DNA from: Pseudoalteromonas apostichopi
Lineage (GTDB): Bacteria > Pseudomonadota > Gammaproteobacteria > Enterobacterales > Alteromonadaceae
Length of the DNA stretch: 64,000 bases
NCBI RefSeq assembly: GCF_030297135.1
Contig: NZ_AP028066.1
Span: 372,001-436,000 of the forward strand
Direction: 5' to 3'
Below the pieces are notes generated by a model that did not search any database, was not told where the DNA came from, and saw nothing but the letters and a program-made list of their open reading frames with translations. Each line of letters starts with the position of its first letter. The first letter of the stretch is position 1. Position numbers and translations under genes: made by a program. Of the stretch, positions 60,921 through 64,000 are shown piece by piece.

Positions 60921-62066
60921 ATGAAAAAACTTCCTATTGCATTGGCTCTATGTGCTGCTTTTGTGTCTGCAAACACAATGGCAGAAGTTCGCATAAACGG
61001 CTTCGCTTCAATTGTCGGCGGTAAAGCCCTTGACGACAACGCAACCCTCTATGGTTACGATGATGATATTTCGTTTAAAAACGAAAGTATGTTCGCATTA
61101 CAGCTCTCCGCTGACTTACAAGAAAAGCTAAGCGCTACAGCACAAATTGTGGCTCGTGGCAGTGATGATTTTGATGCTGAGTTTGAATGGGCTTATTTAA
61201 CCTATGAGTTTACTGATGAGCTACAAGTCAGTGCGGGTAAATTACGCGTTCCTTTTTATCGCTATTCAGACTTTTTAGATGTTGGTTACACTTACCGTTG
61301 GGTTCGTCCGCCACAGTCTGTTTATAACTTACCATTTTCAACGTATGAAGGTATTAGCCTTTTACACAATACGCAATTAGGCGATTGGGACTCAACAGTC
61401 CAAGTTATCTACGGTAGCTTCGATGGCAATATTGCAGTGGTATCTGTTAATGGCGATACAGAACTTAACGATATTGCAGGTATTAACTGGACGATGAGCT
61501 ATGACTGGTTCAGCGCCCGTGCTGCATATTTTGTAGCAGATACAAGCATTGCCATTGAAAACGACACTGACGCGGGTATTGCGCTTAATGGCCTAGAGCA
61601 AACACTGAGAGCCGCAGGTTTTGTTGATCAAGCAGATGATATTGCTGTAGACGAAGATGATGGCTCTTTCTTCGCAGTGGGCTTTTCGATTGATTACAAC
61701 AACATTCTGTTTGACGCTGAATACACTGAGTTTGAAGTAGAAAACAGCGCTCTTGCTAAACAAACTCAATACTATACATCTGTTGGTTACCGTATGGATG
61801 AGTGGATTGTGCACTTAACTTACGAAAATAACGACGACAAACACGATAGCAACCGCTATAACGCACTACCTACAGTACCTGCTTTAAATGCCGGTATTAA
61901 TCAGGTTCTTGAGGGCGTAAAAGCGAAAAGCAATGTGTATACCATTGGTACTCGTTATGACTTCCACCCATCAGCCGCTTTAAAAGTGGATTTCAGTCGC
62001 TTTAAAGATGACATTTCAGATACAGAAACCGACGTTGTTGCTGTTGCTGTTGATTTAGTTTTTTAA
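60921..62066 (+). CDS. Outer-membrane porin-like beta-barrel protein
   Basis: This 381-residue protein has a signal peptide (MKKLPIALALCAAFVSANTMA) and a mature beta-barrel of short alternating strands (FALQLSADLQEKLSATAQIV, FEWAYLTYEFTDELQVSAGKL, VPFYRYSDFLDVGYTYRW). It ends in an aromatic residue (VDLVF), the usual barrel-assembly signal. The gene comes directly before a small phosphate-binding-like protein, so uptake of a phosphate-type or other anion is likely. In other Alteromonadales such porin-binding-protein pairs occur, but the substrate is not proven. It is preceded by TAGGGATACACA and a TATAAT-like promoter at 60870. Confidence 0.86.
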   Translation: MKKLPIALALCAAFVSANTMAEVRINGFASIVGGKALDDNATLYGYDDDISFKNESMFALQLSADLQEKLSATAQIVARGSDDFDAEFEWAYLTYEFTDELQVSAGKLRVPFYRYSDFLDVGYTYRWVRPPQSVYNLPFSTYEGISLLHNTQLGDWDSTVQVIYGSFDGNIAVVSVNGDTELNDIAGINWTMSYDWFSARAAYFVADTSIAIENDTDAGIALNGLEQTLRAAGFVDQADDIAVDEDDGSFFAVGFSIDYNNILFDAEYTEFEVENSALAKQTQYYTSVGYRMDEWIVHLTYENNDDKHDSNRYNALPTVPALNAGINQVLEGVKAKSNVYTIGTRYDFHPSAALKVDFSRFKDDISDTETDVVAVAVDLVF

Positions 62067-62078
62067 TTGGAGTTCATG

Positions 62079-62486
62079 ATGAAAAAATTATTAATCGCTA
62101 CAGCGGTCACCTTATGTTCGCACGCAGCTTTTGCTGACGTTGCTGTAATTGTGAACCCTGCAAATGGCAATGCTATTGATGAAGGTACAATCAAAAAGAT
62201 TTACCTCGGTAAAGCAAAATCGTTTGATGATGGCACGAAAGTAAACCCGGTAAACCAAGACGGCAACAGCGTAAGCGATGAGTTTAACGATAAGGTGGTT
62301 GGCAAGTCGAGCAGCCAGCTAAACGCTTATTGGTCAAAACTGGTATTTACAGGCAAAGGCACTCCACCTGAAAAACTTGGCAACGATCAAGCTGTTATTG
62401 ACTTTGTTGCTACCAACAGCGACGCCATTGGTTATATTGATGCTGCAAAAGTCACAGACAAAGTAAAAGTGGTTGGTACTTTTTAA
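62079..62486 (+). CDS. Small PstS-like (phosphate ABC) substrate-binding protein
   Basis: This 135-residue exported protein has a signal peptide (MKKLLIATAVTLCSHAAFA). The mature part, VAVIVNPANG..IDEGTIKKIYLGKAKSFDDG, then NAYWSKLVFTGKGTPPEKLGNDQ and VATNSDAIGYIDAAKV, matches the C-terminal lobe of PstS-type phosphate-binding proteins (GYI/VSKA-like end). It is roughly half the usual length, so it may bind phosphate weakly, signal, or work with the porin. I start at the second ATG (62079), with GGAG 6 nt upstream, not the TTG at 62067. It lies 12 bp after the porin stop codon, so the pair is an operon. A shared terminator follows. Confidence 0.85.
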   Translation: MKKLLIATAVTLCSHAAFADVAVIVNPANGNAIDEGTIKKIYLGKAKSFDDGTKVNPVNQDGNSVSDEFNDKVVGKSSSQLNAYWSKLVFTGKGTPPEKLGNDQAVIDFVATNSDAIGYIDAAKVTDKVKVVGTF

Positions 62487-62504
62487 GTACCAACTCCTGA
62501 TAAT

Positions 62505-62531
62505 AAAAAACCAGGCATTGCCTGGTTTTTT
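62505..62531. terminator. Bidirectional terminator between the binding protein and chemotaxis receptor genes
   Basis: A 10-bp stem (AAAAACCAGG with CCTGGTTTTT) and a 5-nt loop CATTG have T runs on both strands. It serves the porin operon and the convergent receptor gene. Confidence 0.9.
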
Positions 62532-62542
62532 ATTCGCTTAAA

Positions 62543-64000
62543 TTACTCAACTTTAAATTTTGCAGTGGCGTCGAGTAGTGAATCAGATAAGTAATGAAGA
62601 TTCTTCGCGACATCACGTACCGCCGACAATGAGTCCATCGTTTCTTCAAATGACATATGCATGTTCGACACATTTTCGACTACCATGCTCGCAACCGATG
62701 TTTGCTCTTCAGTTGCTGCTGCAATTTGTGAGTTCATACCGTTAATTTCTAAGATCTGTTCAGAAATCTTATCAATAGACTGCCCAGTACTTTCAGCAGC
62801 CTCTGCATTATTTGTAGCCATGTCTCGTGCTGAATTCATCGCATTTACAGCATCACTTGCCGCAGTTGTTAAGGTAGAAAGTAGCTCTCTGATCTCGTTT
62901 GTTGAATGCGATGTTCTAGAAGCCAGTTCACGCACTTCATCTGCAACAACCGCAAAGCCCCGTCCTTGTTCACCTGCACGCGCGGCTTCAATAGCCGCGT
63001 TTAGCGCTAGTAAATTAGTTTGTTCGGCAATTGAGGTGATCACATTTAAGATTTGCGTCACATTTTTGGTGTCATTAGCTAGTTGATTAATCGTTGATGA
63101 AGCTTGATTTATTTCTTCACTCAATGTGCGAGATTCGGTTACAGAGCGCTGTATTTGCGTTTTACTCTGCTCAACCTCTCGCTCGGCTGTTTGCGCAGCT
63201 TGTGATGCGTTTGCCGCCGAATGAGAGATATCAGCAACACTTTGACGCATTTCTTCCATCGACTGCTTAACAATATCAGCATCTGATGTTTGTTTAGTTG
63301 TCGCGCGTTCAGCTCGCTCCATACCTTGCACTAGTCGCGTTGAGTTCTCCATTAATGGTTCACAAACCGCTATTACTTCAAGTACCGCAGCTTTTAACAA
63401 TTGAATAAACGCGTTGAAGTTAATCGATACCTGACCAATCTCATCTTTTGCATGTACTTCAAGTTGCGTGCTTAACGACCCTTTACCATCTGCTAATAGA
63501 CGTAAGTTGTTTGCTGCAGCACTTGCTGATGAGCCAATTCCACGAGCAATCCAAATAGAGGTAACAATTAGTAAGATCAGCGATACAACAGACACTACAA
63601 GCATTAAATTAAGTGCGTTATCTGAACGTGCTTTAGTTGCTTGAACCAGTTCAAAAAAACGATCATCTGCGCGAGTTTGTGCTTGTTTAAAGCCAGCTAG
63701 TACAGCATCATATTGCTGTGTTTTTTGCTGTGCTTGCTGCTGAATTTTACTGAAATCGGCAGTACCATCGATCATTGAGGTTGCAATGCTCGACGAAGTT
63801 TGTGCGTAAAGCTCTAATTGTTTTTTGGTATCGGCATGCACATAGCTGTCGTTAATGCTGATGATATTTTGTAGATTTTCATTAATCGTTTTATACGTTT
63901 GCGCAGCACTATCAACTAAGTCTGATTCACCAAACGTGACCGCTTGAGTGTATAACTCATCTAGTTTTTCAAGTAGCGCAACGTTTGCAGATGTAAGTTT
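62543..64000 (-). CDS. Methyl-accepting chemotaxis protein (5' end beyond window edge)
   Basis: This membrane chemoreceptor reports a ligand to the CheA/CheW complex. The frame is open to base 64000, so the N-terminal part lies outside. What is visible is the end of a periplasmic helical sensor region (LLEKLDELYTQAVTFGESDL), a membrane helix (NLMLVVSVVSLILLIVTSIWIARG), a HAMP domain, and the signalling coiled coil. The hairpin tip reads AIEAARAGEQGRGFAVVADEVRELASRTSHST. No CheR-binding pentapeptide (NWxxF) is seen at the end (ATAKFKVE). It is convergent with the porin and phosphate-binding-like genes, possibly a hint at phosphate or anion sensing, but this is weak. Confidence 0.9.
   Translation of the reverse strand, partial: KLTSANVALLEKLDELYTQAVTFGESDLVDSAAQTYKTINENLQNIISINDSYVHADTKKQLELYAQTSSSIATSMIDGTADFSKIQQQAQQKTQQYDAVLAGFKQAQTRADDRFFELVQATKARSDNALNLMLVVSVVSLILLIVTSIWIARGIGSSASAAANNLRLLADGKGSLSTQLEVHAKDEIGQVSINFNAFIQLLKAAVLEVIAVCEPLMENSTRLVQGMERAERATTKQTSDADIVKQSMEEMRQSVADISHSAANASQAAQTAEREVEQSKTQIQRSVTESRTLSEEINQASSTINQLANDTKNVTQILNVITSIAEQTNLLALNAAIEAARAGEQGRGFAVVADEVRELASRTSHSTNEIRELLSTLTTAASDAVNAMNSARDMATNNAEAAESTGQSIDKISEQILEINGMNSQIAAATEEQTSVASMVVENVSNMHMSFEETMDSLSAVRDVAKNLHYLSDSLLDATAKFKVE

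Overview
The window looks like chromosomal DNA from a marine gammaproteobacterium close to Pseudoalteromonas (Alteromonadales). Three things support this: a secreted chitin-degradation operon (GH18 - AA10 lytic polysaccharide monooxygenase - GH18, all with CBM5/12 modules), a TonB-dependent receptor with a porin and many c-di-GMP proteins, and moderately AT-rich DNA. This is inferred from gene content; no rRNA or tRNA gene was recognised.

Layout. 1-6.7 kb: a signalling block, with a truncated REC-PAS-GGDEF-EAL gene divergent from a REC-GGDEF gene and a large hybrid histidine kinase with HPt. 6.8-9.1 kb: a DUF2235 hydrolase and a periplasmic solute-binding protein, convergent with no gap. 9.1-10.3 kb: a small zinc-ribbon gene between two direct copies of a dispersed intergenic repeat (family 1). 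10.4-17.9 kb: the chitin operon on the minus strand, with a palindrome upstream of its likely promoter. 18.3-20.7 kb: the ribosome-rescue factor gene arfA and a Kef-type antiporter. 20.9-21.8 kb: a RES/Xre toxin-antitoxin pair with a very clear promoter and paired operators. 21.9-33.7 kb: TonB receptor, UPF0149-like protein, a divergent histidine kinase/response regulator pair (the regulator has a degenerate HD-GYP domain), ferrochelatase, a cupin and BenE transporter, a RimK-like ligase and a nucleotide pyrophosphatase-like enzyme. 34-43.2 kb: dGTPase, a membrane protein with a 144-bp tandem repeat, two paralogous small membrane proteins of unknown function, two LysR regulators and small genes.

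43.3-56 kb is a defence island. It holds a NERD-domain gene flanked by short direct repeats, a C5-cytosine methyltransferase, a GIY-YIG nuclease on the opposite strand, and five overlapping genes: TerB-like, MORC/MutL-like GHKL ATPase, Z1 helicase, PD-(D/E)XK (DUF4420) and AIPR. Next come a remnant of a DUF3427 helicase, an HNH endonuclease and a SAM methyltransferase. The core is a variant of the MORC-Z1 restriction-modification group known from comparative genomics. The GIY-YIG and TerB-like additions, with no Vsr gene in sight, are the part most worth following.

56.9-59.5 kb carries a second repeat family (family 2, inverted CACAGAGGACACAGAG termini) on both sides of a two-gene unit: a protein with a long C-terminal hydrophobic segment, translationally coupled to a small membrane protein. 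It resembles a pore-forming effector with its immunity protein. 59.7-64 kb: an EAL phosphodiesterase, a porin and a small phosphate-binding-like protein in one operon, and a truncated chemotaxis receptor convergent with them.

Most lines of work in the window are surface and environmental sensing, polymer degradation and nutrient uptake, interrupted by exchangeable defence and conflict cassettes that sit between recombination-prone repeats.
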